A DNA stretch of 64,000 nt from assembly GCF_024585265.1 (NCBI RefSeq), contig NZ_CP036533.1, forward strand, positions 4,039,001-4,103,000, given 5' to 3'. Source of the DNA: Bradyrhizobium sp. WBAH42 (lineage in GTDB: Bacteria; Pseudomonadota; Alphaproteobacteria; Rhizobiales; Xanthobacteraceae). Of the stretch, positions 44,327 to 54,549 are shown in pieces. The position numbers were made by a program, and so were the translations under genes. The notes below the pieces were generated by a model that searched no databases, was not told the DNA's origin, and was given only the letters and a program-made list of their open reading frames with translations. Position 1 is the first letter of the stretch. Each line of letters starts with the position of its first letter.

Positions 44327-45406
44327 ATGGAACGAGTAGCGATGCGGACTTTGCGGGCGGTCGAGCCCGGAACGGTGGCGCTGCTCGGCGGGCTCGTCGC
44401 CGCCAATCTCGCCGCATGGGCCTGGGCCTTCACGCTGTTCGGCGAGCGGCCGACGGTGATGGCGACCGCCTTGCTGGCCTGGGTGTTCGGCCTGCGCCAC
44501 GCCGTCGATGCCGACCACATTGCCGCGATCGACAACGTCGTGCGCAAGCTGATGCATGGGAGTGAGACGCCGCGCAGGGTCGGCCTCTATTTCGCGCTCG
44601 GCCATTCCACCGTGGTCGTGGTGGCGACCATGCTGCTGGCACTGGGCGTCGTGAGCCTTGGCGGCGACAGCCTGCTCAAGGAGGTCGGCGGCCTCATCGG
44701 CACCTCGGTCTCGGCGCTGTTCCTGCTCGCGGTCGCCGCGATCAATCTCGTCATTTTCGCCGGCCTGTGGCGGACGTTTCGCGCGGCGCGGGAGCAGGGC
44801 GTTCACGACGCTGCGCAGCTCGATGCGCTGCTTGCCGGCCGCGGCGTGCTGGCGCGGCTGCTCGGCCCGATGTTCCGCCTGGTGACGAAGCCGTGGCACA
44901 TGTACCCGCTCGGCTTCCTGTTCGGCCTCGGCTTCGACACCGCGACCGAGATCAGCCTGCTCAGCATTTCCGCCAGCGAAGCCGCGCGCGGTGCCTCGCT
45001 CGCCGACGTGCTGGTTTTCCCCGCGCTGTTCGCTGCAGGCATGGCGCTGGTCGACACGGCCGATTCGGCACTGATGGTGAGCGCCTATCGCTGGGCCTTC
45101 GTCGATCCCCTGCGCAAGCTCTGGTACAATCTCACGATCACCGGCGCCTCCGTCGCAGTCGCGCTGTTCATCGGTGGCATCGAGGCGCTCGGCCTGATCA
45201 GCGATCGGCTCGGCCTCTCCGGCGGCGCATGGACGCTGGTCGAGGACCTCAACGAGTCGCTTGCCAATGTCGGCTTTGTCGTGATCGCGCTGTTCGCGGC
45301 CGCATGGCTCGTCTCGGTCGTGCTCTATCGCCGCATGTTCGCGAACGGCCGTCGCCGCGCCGGCATCAAGGTCCTGGAATGCACTGATGCGACCGAGGCG
45401 GCCTGA
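44327..45406 (+). CDS. Nickel/cobalt permease, NiCoT (HoxN/NixA) family
   Basis: Secondary transporter of 359 residues with eight predicted membrane segments. The NiCoT signature RHAVDADHI is at residues 57-65 in the second helix, followed by LGHSTVVV and LGFDTATEISLL, the other conserved motifs. It imports Ni2+ (or Co2+) across the inner membrane. The NikR operator directly upstream argues for nickel. It overlaps the TonB-dependent receptor gene by 20 bases, so the two are cotranscribed. Confidence 0.95.
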   Translation: MERVAMRTLRAVEPGTVALLGGLVAANLAAWAWAFTLFGERPTVMATALLAWVFGLRHAVDADHIAAIDNVVRKLMHGSETPRRVGLYFALGHSTVVVVATMLLALGVVSLGGDSLLKEVGGLIGTSVSALFLLAVAAINLVIFAGLWRTFRAAREQGVHDAAQLDALLAGRGVLARLLGPMFRLVTKPWHMYPLGFLFGLGFDTATEISLLSISASEAARGASLADVLVFPALFAAGMALVDTADSALMVSAYRWAFVDPLRKLWYNLTITGASVAVALFIGGIEALGLISDRLGLSGGAWTLVEDLNESLANVGFVVIALFAAAWLVSVVLYRRMFANGRRRAGIKVLECTDATEAA

Positions 45407-47699
45407 GCCCGGTCGTTGCAGCGTCGCTTTGACGGCACTCTCGGCCTTGGCGCTGCTCGCGGATGACGGCCGCGCCCTCGCGCAGAGCAATGGCGCCGCG
45501 CGCGAACTGCCGCCGGTCGAGGTCAGTGGCAGCGCCGCGCCCGGGCGCAAGATGCCGGCCGCATCGCGCCGTACCGCCAGACCGTCCGGGGCCGGGCGCC
45601 ACATCTTCGTTTCTCCCGCAACGACGCAGGCGGCGGATCCGCGCAGTGCTGGCTCGGGTGCAAAGGCCGCAGCCGGCATGGCGAGCGAGATCACCGTCTC
45701 CGGTGAAGAGATCAACGCGCGCCCTTTCGCACGGCCGGGCGAGGCGCTCGAAGCCGTGCCGGGCCTGATCGTGACGCAGCATTCCGGCGAAGGCAAAGCC
45801 AACCAATATTTCCTGCGCGGTTACAATCTCGACCATGGCACCGATCTGGCGATCATCGTCGATGGCGTCCCCGTCAACATGCGCACCCATGCGCATGGCC
45901 AGGGCTATGCCGATCTCAACTGGCTGATCCCGGAAACCATCGCCGCAATGGACGTGCGCAAGGGACCTTACTTCGCCGACGAAGGCGACTTCGCCTCGGT
46001 CGGAAGCGTTCGTATCGGCCTTATCGACCGCACCCAGCGGCTGGCGCAGGCGAGCGCCGGCAGCTTCGGTTACCGCCGTCTGCTCGGCATGGATTCAACG
46101 AAGGTCGGCGACGGTTCGCTGCTGGTGGCCGGCGAGATCGGTACCTATAACGGCCCGTGGGACAATCCGGACAAGGTACGAAAGCTCAACGGCCTCGTGC
46201 GCTACAGCCAGGGCACCGCGACCGACGGCATGTCCGTCACGGGCATGGCCTACGACAACACATGGAATTCGACCGACCAGGTGCCGCAGCGCGCCATCAC
46301 CAGCGGCCTGCTCGGCCGGTACGGTTCGGAAGATCCGAGCGACGGTGGCCATGCCAACCGCTTTGCGCTGTCCGGGCGCATCGCGCAGACCGATGACGCG
46401 GGAGCGTGGAAGGCCAACGCCTATGTGGTGAAGAGCCAGCTCGACCTCTTCAACAACTTCACTTACGTCCTCGACGATCCCGTGCTCGGCGACCAGTTCC
46501 ACCAGCACGACAACCGCCTGATGGCGGGCGCCAACGTCTCCCGTACGCTGAACGGCTCTTTTGCCGGCCTGCCGATGCAGACCACCTTCGGTCTGCAATC
46601 GCGTTATGACGCGATCGACCTCGCGCTCACCAACACGTTCCATCGCGGCTTCATTGGCAATATCCGCAGCGACAAGGTCGGCGAGGGCAGCGTCGGGGTC
46701 TATGCCGAAAACACGGTGCGCTGGACCGACTGGCTCCGGACGACAATGGGCTGGCGCGGCGATTATTACGCCGCCGACGTCGTCTCGCAGTTCAATTCCA
46801 GCAATTCCGGTCGCGCCGATGCCGCGCTCGGCAGCCCGAAATTCAGGATGGTGCTTGGTCCGTTCAATCATACGGATTTCTTCCTTGGCGCCGGCTACGG
46901 CATGCACTCGAACGATGCCCGCGGCGCGACCACGACGGAGGATCCCACCGATCCCGCGACAAGGCTCACGCCGTCGCCGCTCCTGGTGCGCACCAGAGGC
47001 GCGGAGGTCGGTGTTCGCAGCCGGATCGTTCCCTACCTCGACAGCTCTCTCAGCCTCTTCATCCTGGACCAGGATTCCGAGATCCTGTTCTCCGGCGATG
47101 CCGGCGATACCTCGGCAACCCGCGCCAGCCGCCGCTACGGCTTCGAGTGGACCAACCGTTACCGGCCGCGGTCCTGGATCGATATCGATGCGGATCTCGC
47201 AATGACGCATGCGCGCTTCCGCGGCCATGACGGCGAGCAGGCCGCGGTCTATGCCTCGCTCGCCGGCTATCCCGAGGCGCAGATCGGCAATGCGCCCGGC
47301 AACTCCATTCCCAACGCCCCGGCAATGGTGGCATCGGCCGGAATTACGCTTGGCGAGAACACGGGCTGGTTCGGCAGTGCGCGCTGGCGCTACATCGGCT
47401 CCAGCCCGCTGACGGAGGACAATGCGTTCCGCTCGCGGCCGACCAGCATCGTCAACGCGCGGCTCGGCTACCGCACCGGGAACGATTGGCGCATCCAGTT
47501 CGACGTGCTCAACCTCTTCAACAGCAAGGCGAACCAGATCACCTATGCCTATGGCTCGCTCTTGAAGACCGACACGCTCTACAATCTCTGCGCCGCCAAT
47601 GCCGCACCGGCCGCGGTCTGCCGGAACGGCGTCATGGACTATGTGCTGCACCCGGTCGAGCCGATGACGTTTCGGGTCACTTTGGCCGGGACGTTTTAG
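45387..47699 (+). CDS. TonB-dependent outer membrane receptor, predicted nickel uptake
   Basis: Outer membrane receptor of 770 residues. A signal peptide (about residues 10-33) is followed by a long linker and the plug domain (GEEINARPFARPGEALEAVPGLIVTQHSGEGKANQYFLRGYNLDHGTDLAIIVDGVP, residues 105-160). The beta-barrel follows and ends in the aromatic-terminated strand MTFRVTLAGTF. The plug is complete, but I see no separate N-terminal signalling domain. It overlaps the NiCoT gene and lies behind the same NikR operator, so the likely ligand is a nickel complex. A cobalamin receptor is the alternative, but no B12 riboswitch is present. Confidence 0.93.
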   Translation: MRPRRPEPGRCSVALTALSALALLADDGRALAQSNGAARELPPVEVSGSAAPGRKMPAASRRTARPSGAGRHIFVSPATTQAADPRSAGSGAKAAAGMASEITVSGEEINARPFARPGEALEAVPGLIVTQHSGEGKANQYFLRGYNLDHGTDLAIIVDGVPVNMRTHAHGQGYADLNWLIPETIAAMDVRKGPYFADEGDFASVGSVRIGLIDRTQRLAQASAGSFGYRRLLGMDSTKVGDGSLLVAGEIGTYNGPWDNPDKVRKLNGLVRYSQGTATDGMSVTGMAYDNTWNSTDQVPQRAITSGLLGRYGSEDPSDGGHANRFALSGRIAQTDDAGAWKANAYVVKSQLDLFNNFTYVLDDPVLGDQFHQHDNRLMAGANVSRTLNGSFAGLPMQTTFGLQSRYDAIDLALTNTFHRGFIGNIRSDKVGEGSVGVYAENTVRWTDWLRTTMGWRGDYYAADVVSQFNSSNSGRADAALGSPKFRMVLGPFNHTDFFLGAGYGMHSNDARGATTTEDPTDPATRLTPSPLLVRTRGAEVGVRSRIVPYLDSSLSLFILDQDSEILFSGDAGDTSATRASRRYGFEWTNRYRPRSWIDIDADLAMTHARFRGHDGEQAAVYASLAGYPEAQIGNAPGNSIPNAPAMVASAGITLGENTGWFGSARWRYIGSSPLTEDNAFRSRPTSIVNARLGYRTGNDWRIQFDVLNLFNSKANQITYAYGSLLKTDTLYNLCAANAAPAAVCRNGVMDYVLHPVEPMTFRVTLAGTF

Positions 47700-47744
47700 G
47701 CCTATTGCGCGAGCGCAACTGGGCGCCCCGTCAATGATGAGCCT

Positions 47745-48809
<1,065 letters not shown>

Positions 48810-48820
48810 GATGTGGCCTT

Positions 48821-49945
48821 TCAGAGTTGGGCGACCTGCATGGTGCGAACGGCGGGGAGTGGCGCCGCCTTGCGGCGGCGCCGCGCGGCTGCCTCGGCGT
48901 AATAGGTCTCCAGCTGCCGCGCGCGATGATCGGGGGTGTGATCGGCCAGAACCCGCCGCCGCGCATTGTGCGCGATCGTGCGCCGTTGCTCGTCCGGCAT
49001 GTCGCGCAGGATCTCGACGACCTCGCGCGGGCTGGTTGCCAGCAGGATTTCTTTCGACGGCGCGAAGATCGTCTCGATCCCCGGCCAATGGTCCGAGATG
49101 ACGGGCGTGCCGCAGGCGGCGGCTTCGAACAGCCGGACGCTCGGGGAGAAGCCCAGCGCCTTCATGTCGGCGCGGGTGGCGTTCAGCGTGAAACGCTGCG
49201 CCGCGTAGAACTCCGGATGCTGCTTCGGCGAGAGGTGCTCGATCCGGGCGACGTTGGCGGGCCAGGCGATATCGTCCGGATATTGCGCGCCGGCGACGAC
49301 GAATTGATCCGACGGCAGCGTGCGCGCCGGTGCAAGCAGCAGCTCGTCGAGAACGGGCTGCCGGTCCTCGCTGTAGGTCCCGAGATAGCCGAGCGCCCAT
49401 TTCGGCTGCGCCTGCTTCGGTGCGTAGGTCTCCGCATCCGCGCTGCAATAAAGCACGCGCGCGAGCGGACTGCCGTAGCTCTGCTCGATCAGGCCGGGCA
49501 CCGGTCCGCCGGTGAAGGACAGATAGAGATCGAACCGCGGGATCATTGCCGCCGAGAGATAGTCGAGACCTTGCTCCAGCCGCGCCAGAGTGACCGGCGT
49601 GTCGATGTCGTAGAACGCCGTGACACCCCTCGCGTGGGTCGTGGTCCACTCGGCGAGTGCGATGCCGTCGGGAACGTAAGAGCCGATGATCACCAGATCG
49701 GCATCGCGGATCAGCTTGCCGAACCGGCGCGGAACATCCTTCGAAGTTTGGTACAACTCGACAGTCCAGCCAGCGGGCTTGGTCAGGTCACGGTGATCCC
49801 GATACCAGGGCACGTCCCGCTCCAGGAACGTGACGCGGTGACCTCGTCGCGCCAGCGCTTCGATCAGGGCGCGGTAGGTCGTGGCATGACCGTTGCCCCA
49901 GGACGAAGTGACCGAAAGACCGATGACGACGATGGAGAGGTTCAT
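48821..49945 (-). CDS. CgeB-like glycosyltransferase (copy 1)
   Basis: GT-B-fold protein of 374 residues. The N-domain starts [28 protein letters not shown]. The C-domain has the CgeB/Glyco_trans_1_2 block ([32 protein letters not shown], near residue 275). It is closest to the product of 60622-61725: both have [20 protein letters not shown] or FYDLDTPVTLA, LSFTGGP, and GTYSEDRQ. Its start overlaps the stop of copy 2 (ATGA). It probably transfers a sugar in the cytoplasm; donor and acceptor unknown. The Lys/Arg-rich C-terminal tail is unusual. Confidence 0.85.
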   Translation of the reverse strand: MNLSIVVIGLSVTSSWGNGHATTYRALIEALARRGHRVTFLERDVPWYRDHRDLTKPAGWTVELYQTSKDVPRRFGKLIRDADLVIIGSYVPDGIALAEWTTTHARGVTAFYDIDTPVTLARLEQGLDYLSAAMIPRFDLYLSFTGGPVPGLIEQSYGSPLARVLYCSADAETYAPKQAQPKWALGYLGTYSEDRQPVLDELLLAPARTLPSDQFVVAGAQYPDDIAWPANVARIEHLSPKQHPEFYAAQRFTLNATRADMKALGFSPSVRLFEAAACGTPVISDHWPGIETIFAPSKEILLATSPREVVEILRDMPDEQRRTIAHNARRRVLADHTPDHRARQLETYYAEAAARRRRKAAPLPAVRTMQVAQL

Positions 49946-51030
49946 TCTGCTGCCTCGATTCGGGAGCTGTGGGCGACGAAGAGATCGTTGAACTGGCGGG
50001 CGCGCTGCCGGTAGGTGTGCTGGCTGAGAATGCGTGCGCGTGCGCGCCGGGCGATCGACCGGGCCCGCTCGGGATCGAGCGCGGCGAGGTGCTCGGCCAC
50101 CTCGGCCCCGTCAGCGGCGACCAGAACTTCGCGGTCCGGTTCGAGGAAATGATCGATACCGGCCCATTGGTCGGTGATCAGGCAGGCGCCGGCGCCGATC
50201 GCTTCGAACACCCGCGTTGGCGGCGAGAATCCGTAGCGCGCCATGCTGTCGCGATTGACGTTGAGCGTGGCGAGCGCCGAGCCGAAGAACGCGTTGTGGT
50301 CGGCGGTGCCGACATGGCCGACCTTACGCAGATTGGCGGAGGCATCCTTGTCGTCCCAGCCGGAACCGCCGAGCACGAAGGACTTTTCGGGCAGGCGGCG
50401 TGCAACGTCGAGGAAGAAATGCTCGACGCGCGTCTCGCGGTCGGGCAGGCGGTTCGCCAGCAGGCTGAGATCGCAGGCGAAGCGCGGATTGGGCGGCGAC
50501 GGAAAATGCGTGGCCGGATCGAGCGCGTTGTAGATCGGCACGCAATCCCGCGCGCCCACCGATCGATACGCGGATACGACGGGCTCGCCGCCGCCATAGG
50601 TCAGGACCATATCGTAGCACGGAATGGCGCGGCGCAGATGATGCTGCGGATCCATTTCCATCGCCTCGAGCGTGGCGGGAGCATCGACGTCCCAATAGAT
50701 CCGCATCAGCCGCGACGGCAGCGCGGCGACGGCGTTCTCCAGCTCCCGATCAAAGACGCCGACGCCGCTGGCCTTGACCAGCATGTCGGCCGATTGTGCG
50801 GCGGTGTCGAGCGAGCGGCGCCAGCCGTCCGAAGTCGCGGGATAGACGACCACTTTGGCCCATTCCGGCGCGTCGATGTCGCGATGCGATTGGCGGTCGA
50901 AGGCGTCGGGTTCGTAGAAGGTGACCTCGTGGCCGAGCGCCGCGATCTCCTTGAGCATGCCGCGGTAATAGGTGGCGGCGCCATTCCAATAGGACGAGAC
51001 GAGGCTGGATCCGAAGAAGCAGATCTTCAT
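49942..51030 (-). CDS. CgeB-like glycosyltransferase (copy 2)
   Basis: Protein of 362 residues related to its neighbours. The N-terminus MKICFFGSSLVSSYWNGAATYYRGMLKEI has the same S-x-W-N-G-x-A layout. The C-domain contains TLNVNRDSMARYGFSPPTRVFEAIGAGACLITDQWAGIDHFLEPD (about residues 255-300), the CgeB block. A middle motif YWDVDAPATLEAM parallels [11 protein letters not shown] of copy 1. Coupled to copies 1 and 3 by 4-base overlaps. No signal peptide, so it acts in the cytoplasm. Confidence 0.85.
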   Translation of the reverse strand: MKICFFGSSLVSSYWNGAATYYRGMLKEIAALGHEVTFYEPDAFDRQSHRDIDAPEWAKVVVYPATSDGWRRSLDTAAQSADMLVKASGVGVFDRELENAVAALPSRLMRIYWDVDAPATLEAMEMDPQHHLRRAIPCYDMVLTYGGGEPVVSAYRSVGARDCVPIYNALDPATHFPSPPNPRFACDLSLLANRLPDRETRVEHFFLDVARRLPEKSFVLGGSGWDDKDASANLRKVGHVGTADHNAFFGSALATLNVNRDSMARYGFSPPTRVFEAIGAGACLITDQWAGIDHFLEPDREVLVAADGAEVAEHLAALDPERARSIARRARARILSQHTYRQRARQFNDLFVAHSSRIEAAE

Positions 51031-52157
51031 GCGACGGCTCCGATGTCGTGCTGAGGCCGTGCCGAACGGCTGGAATCCCTGAGGTCGGTGACGATGTCGA
51101 TGAGCTGCTCGGCGCGGTGGCGGCAGGTATGACGATCCCTGATGACCTTCAGCCCGGTCTCCACCATCGCGGCAGAGAATTCCGGATCGTCGATGACGGC
51201 ACGAAGCGCCTGCTTCATCTGCGCGCCATCGGCAGCGCTGAGATACGCACCCTCGGGGAAGAGGCCTTCCGCATCCGACCAGGGTGCTGAAATCAGGGGA
51301 ATGCCGCAGGCCAGCGCCTCGAACACGCGGATGGTCGGGATGCCCGGAAGCAGGGCGACGTACGGCCCGCGCGGCACATGGATGGTCGCGCGCGCGCCCG
51401 CGAAGGCGACGGGGGCCCAGTGCGCCGGCAGCCAGCCGCCATAGCGGATGCCTGCGCTCCTGATGGTGTGGAGTGCGTCATCCGAGTAGCGGACGCCATG
51501 GACGCTGGCGCGGAGCTTCAGCTCCGCCACGGGCTTGACCAGGAACTCGTTCAGCTCGGCGCTGCGCTCGCCGTCGCCCCAGTTGCCGATCCAGACCAGA
51601 TCGTCGGTCCGCTCGACCTGCGGCAGCGGATGATACAGCGCGACATCGGCGGCCTCGTGCCAGGTGAAGACCCGGTCGGCCCAGCCGAGCTTCAGATAGA
51701 TCTGCCGAAGCACCTCGCCGAAAGCGAGCACGCCATCGAATCCGTCGAGATCGAATTGCGCAAGCTCCTCGGGTGCGCTGACCGCGCGGTGATGGGTGTC
51801 GTGAAACAGCAGGGTGAAGGGCGCGCCTTGCGCCCGCCCGCGCCCGATCTGCGCGATGAGGTCGGGCGAATTCCACTCGTGCACGATGACGAGATCGGCG
51901 CCGTCAAGCGCCCGCGCGAGATCGAGGCTGGTATCGTAGCGGCGGATGTCGATGCCGGAAAAGAGCGCCGGAATATCGTCCATGGCATGACTGCCGCCTT
52001 CGCGGATGGCGTTCAGCCGGCTCCAGCCGTCGATGGGTTCGAACACGACGACCTCGTGTCCGAGCGCATGGAGCTCGCGCGCATAGCCACGGAGGAAATG
52101 CGCGTTTCCGTTGTTCCAGCAGGAGGTGAAGGCATGGTAGAACAGGACGCATTTCAT
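51027..52157 (-). CDS. CgeB-like glycosyltransferase (copy 3)
   Basis: Protein of 376 residues. The start MKCVLFYHAFTSCWNNGNAHFLRGYARELHALG is the same family head. The mid region has LLFHDTHHRAVS and FDGVLAFGEVLRQIY. The C-terminal block IHVPRGPYVALLPGIPTIRVFEALACGIPLISAPWSDAEGLF is the donor-binding signature. It is more diverged than copies 1 and 4. It overlaps the GT4 gene upstream by 4 bases, making a run of four consecutive, coupled glycosyltransferase genes. Confidence 0.86.
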   Translation of the reverse strand: MKCVLFYHAFTSCWNNGNAHFLRGYARELHALGHEVVVFEPIDGWSRLNAIREGGSHAMDDIPALFSGIDIRRYDTSLDLARALDGADLVIVHEWNSPDLIAQIGRGRAQGAPFTLLFHDTHHRAVSAPEELAQFDLDGFDGVLAFGEVLRQIYLKLGWADRVFTWHEAADVALYHPLPQVERTDDLVWIGNWGDGERSAELNEFLVKPVAELKLRASVHGVRYSDDALHTIRSAGIRYGGWLPAHWAPVAFAGARATIHVPRGPYVALLPGIPTIRVFEALACGIPLISAPWSDAEGLFPEGAYLSAADGAQMKQALRAVIDDPEFSAAMVETGLKVIRDRHTCRHRAEQLIDIVTDLRDSSRSARPQHDIGAVA

Positions 52158-53266
52158 GCGCGCACCTCGATCTGGCTGGCCGCCGCGCTCGTCCGGCTGG
52201 ATGCGATCAGGTCCTGGTAGAGCCCGAGATAAGCGCTCGTCATGCGCGTCAAGGAATAGGTCAGGGATTGCTCGTAGGCAGCGCGCTGCAGCTTTGCTCG
52301 ACCCCTATCGTCAGCGCAAAGCTCTGCCAGTGTCCGATGCAGCGCGACGCTGTCGGCGGGATCGACGAACAAGGCGGCGCCGCGCCACAACTCCCGGAAC
52401 GTCGGGATGTCGGACAGGACCAGCGCGCAGCCCGCGGCGGCGGCTTCCAGCACCGAAAGGCCGAACGGTTCATAGAGTGCGGGGCTGACGAAGATCGCTG
52501 CATGCTGCAAGCGCGTCTCCAGCGCCCCGTGCGGTAGCTCTCCGAGCCAGGTGACGTCAGCTGGCAGACGTGCGTCGCTAGGACCGGCCACCTCGACCGG
52601 CCAATCCAGCCCGGGCGCGGCGGTGGCGAGCGCTTCGATGTTCTTGGCACGATCCCACAGCCGTCCCGCCGCGAAAATCACGCCCTGCTTTCGTCCAGAA
52701 GGGGCGCGTGGCGCAATTCCGTTCCAGATCACCGTGCCGCGCGATCGCGGCTGATAGATCGCCGTCATGTCGTCGTGGAAGGCCCGGCTCGGACAGACCC
52801 AGGCCTGCGTGATGTCGAGCGCCGCGGCGACCCGTTCGCTGTAGCGGCGCCATCTGGGTTCGCCGAGCCAGGCCGTATCGTGGCAGGCGAGCGCCCAGGA
52901 GTTCACGCAGGAATGCGCCACCAGCACGGTCGGGGCGTGCCAGGCAAAGGTCGCCTCGCGAAAGCTGTTCAGATGCACGACATCAGGCACCAATCTGGCT
53001 TCGAGGTTCGCAAGCACGCGCCTTGCGTCGGAGACGTTCCGCCCCTCCGGGTCCTGCCATTCGAGTGCGAGGTCCGTCTCGATCAGGTGCACGCTGGTCT
53101 CGCGCAGCATCTGACGCTGATCGACACGCGCCCGCGGGCCCAGCGTCACGAGCGTGACGTCGGCCCCGGACGCAGCGAGACTGGCGGCGAGGGCGCAGGA
53201 ATAGGTCCAGACGCCGCCGACCGTGTCGGTCGTCATCATGACCCTGATGTCGGCGCCACGGCTCAT
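52154..53266 (-). CDS. Glycosyltransferase family 4
   Basis: GT-B glycosyltransferase of 370 residues. The N-domain RVMMTTDTVGGVWTYSCALAASLAASG has the GGV loop of GT4. The C-domain has IFAAGRLWDRAKNIEALATAA (near residue 195) and the EX7E region SPALYEPFGLSVLEAAAAGCALVLSDI near 260-285. It is coupled to the radical SAM gene upstream and to CgeB copy 3 downstream by ATGA overlaps. It resembles sucrose/trehalose-type synthases only at superfamily level. Confidence 0.9.
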   Translation of the reverse strand: MSRGADIRVMMTTDTVGGVWTYSCALAASLAASGADVTLVTLGPRARVDQRQMLRETSVHLIETDLALEWQDPEGRNVSDARRVLANLEARLVPDVVHLNSFREATFAWHAPTVLVAHSCVNSWALACHDTAWLGEPRWRRYSERVAAALDITQAWVCPSRAFHDDMTAIYQPRSRGTVIWNGIAPRAPSGRKQGVIFAAGRLWDRAKNIEALATAAPGLDWPVEVAGPSDARLPADVTWLGELPHGALETRLQHAAIFVSPALYEPFGLSVLEAAAAGCALVLSDIPTFRELWRGAALFVDPADSVALHRTLAELCADDRGRAKLQRAAYEQSLTYSLTRMTSAYLGLYQDLIASSRTSAAASQIEVRA

Positions 53267-54549
53267 GAGGCCACCTGGAGTTCGAGGCTGTCGAGCGGGA
53301 CCGGGCGATCGTTCTGCACGTCGCTGAACTGGTCGAACATCGCGAGATAGTGCTGGTGCGCGCGCTCCCAGGCGACATCGTCAGGCTCGCCCCAGAGCTT
53401 CCGGTAGTCGGGCGAGCCGGGATAGGGATAGAGCGGCACCGGATCGTTGGCCCAGACGCCGGCATCCTGCATCGTGCGGCGCCAGCGCTGCACCACGGGA
53501 TCGTCGTCCTCGGGCACCTCGATCAGATTGGCCTGCACGAAGGGGACGTGGCGGCGGGCTTCGACCAGCCGGTCGGCGAGCTGATCCGTCGTCATCTTGC
53601 AGTTCTTGGCGAGGGCCGCGCGCCCTTCCACGGTGAGGCTCTCGATGCCGGCTTCGATCGAGACGCAGCCGGCGCGCCCGAGTAGGGCGAGAGTGTCGGG
53701 CTTCCACAAATCGATCCGCGTCTGCACGCCGAACTTCAGCCCGCGCGTCGTCAGGCCCTCCATGAGCTCGCGATTGGGAAGAAAGATCTCGTCGATGAAG
53801 TAGACGTACTCGATGCCGTGACGGCGCAGACGATCGATCTCGTCGAGAATGATCGCGGGCGGCCGCTTCCGATAGGCGTTGCGGAAATTCTCCTTGGCGC
53901 AGAACGTGCAATTGTAGGGGCAGCCGCGCGAGGCCTCCACCTCGGCGCCCGGCGCAATCGGCTCGGCCTCGAAGCGGTGATGATGGTGATGGTGACGCCG
54001 GATCATCTCGCCCGGCCATTCGAGCACGGGCTGATCGTTGAACGCGACCGCCTGTGGGCCGTGATTGACCCGGAGCGAAGCACCGTCGGCGAAGCACAGG
54101 CCGGGAAAGTCCCGTTCGCCATTGGCGAGCCGCAGCAGCGACGACTCGCACTCGCCCATCACCACGATGTCGACGCCGAGCTTCTTCAGGGCAGTCTTCG
54201 GCGTGGTCGAACCATGCGGGCCGACCGCGATCAGGGTCGGCGCGAGGTCCCGCGCCGCGATGGCGAGCTGCTGCGGCACACGCAGCTCGGGCGGCGCGCA
54301 GCGCCAGAACAGATAGGTCGGTGCGGTGGTGAAGACGATCTGGTCGGGACCAAAGGCGCGCAGCTCGGCCTCGATCTCAGGGAGGGAGAGATCGAACATA
54401 TGCGCATCGAGCAGCAGCGTGTTGTGGCCCGCCGCCTTCAGATAATGCTCGGAGATGCCGAGCTCGAGTGGCAGGTGAGGCGAGCGGCAGCCGAAATAGA
54501 TGCTGCCCGAAAAATCCCAGTTCGGATTGATGAGGGCGACCCGCGTCAT
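53263..54549 (-). CDS. B12-binding domain radical SAM protein (TIGR04295-like)
   Basis: Enzyme of 428 residues. An N-terminal cobalamin-binding-like Rossmann domain (residues 1-150: INPNWDFSGSIYFGCRSPHLPLELG, PTLIAVGPHG, DIVVMGECE) precedes a radical SAM barrel with the [4Fe-4S] motif CPYNCTFC (Cys210, Cys214, Cys217). Such enzymes do methylations or rearrangements at unactivated carbons, and this subgroup is found beside glycosyltransferase genes. Just before the radical domain is a natural run of six histidines (residues 186-191). It is coupled to the epimerase gene upstream and the GT4 gene downstream. The substrate is presumably a sugar of the cluster product. Confidence 0.92.
   Translation of the reverse strand: MTRVALINPNWDFSGSIYFGCRSPHLPLELGISEHYLKAAGHNTLLLDAHMFDLSLPEIEAELRAFGPDQIVFTTAPTYLFWRCAPPELRVPQQLAIAARDLAPTLIAVGPHGSTTPKTALKKLGVDIVVMGECESSLLRLANGERDFPGLCFADGASLRVNHGPQAVAFNDQPVLEWPGEMIRRHHHHHHRFEAEPIAPGAEVEASRGCPYNCTFCAKENFRNAYRKRPPAIILDEIDRLRRHGIEYVYFIDEIFLPNRELMEGLTTRGLKFGVQTRIDLWKPDTLALLGRAGCVSIEAGIESLTVEGRAALAKNCKMTTDQLADRLVEARRHVPFVQANLIEVPEDDDPVVQRWRRTMQDAGVWANDPVPLYPYPGSPDYRKLWGEPDDVAWERAHQHYLAMFDQFSDVQNDRPVPLDSLELQVAS

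Noticed and set aside
47705..47718. Short TTGCG/CGCAA hairpin as terminator between the TonB receptor and the epimerase
   Set aside because: A 5-base stem without a T-run is too weak to call.
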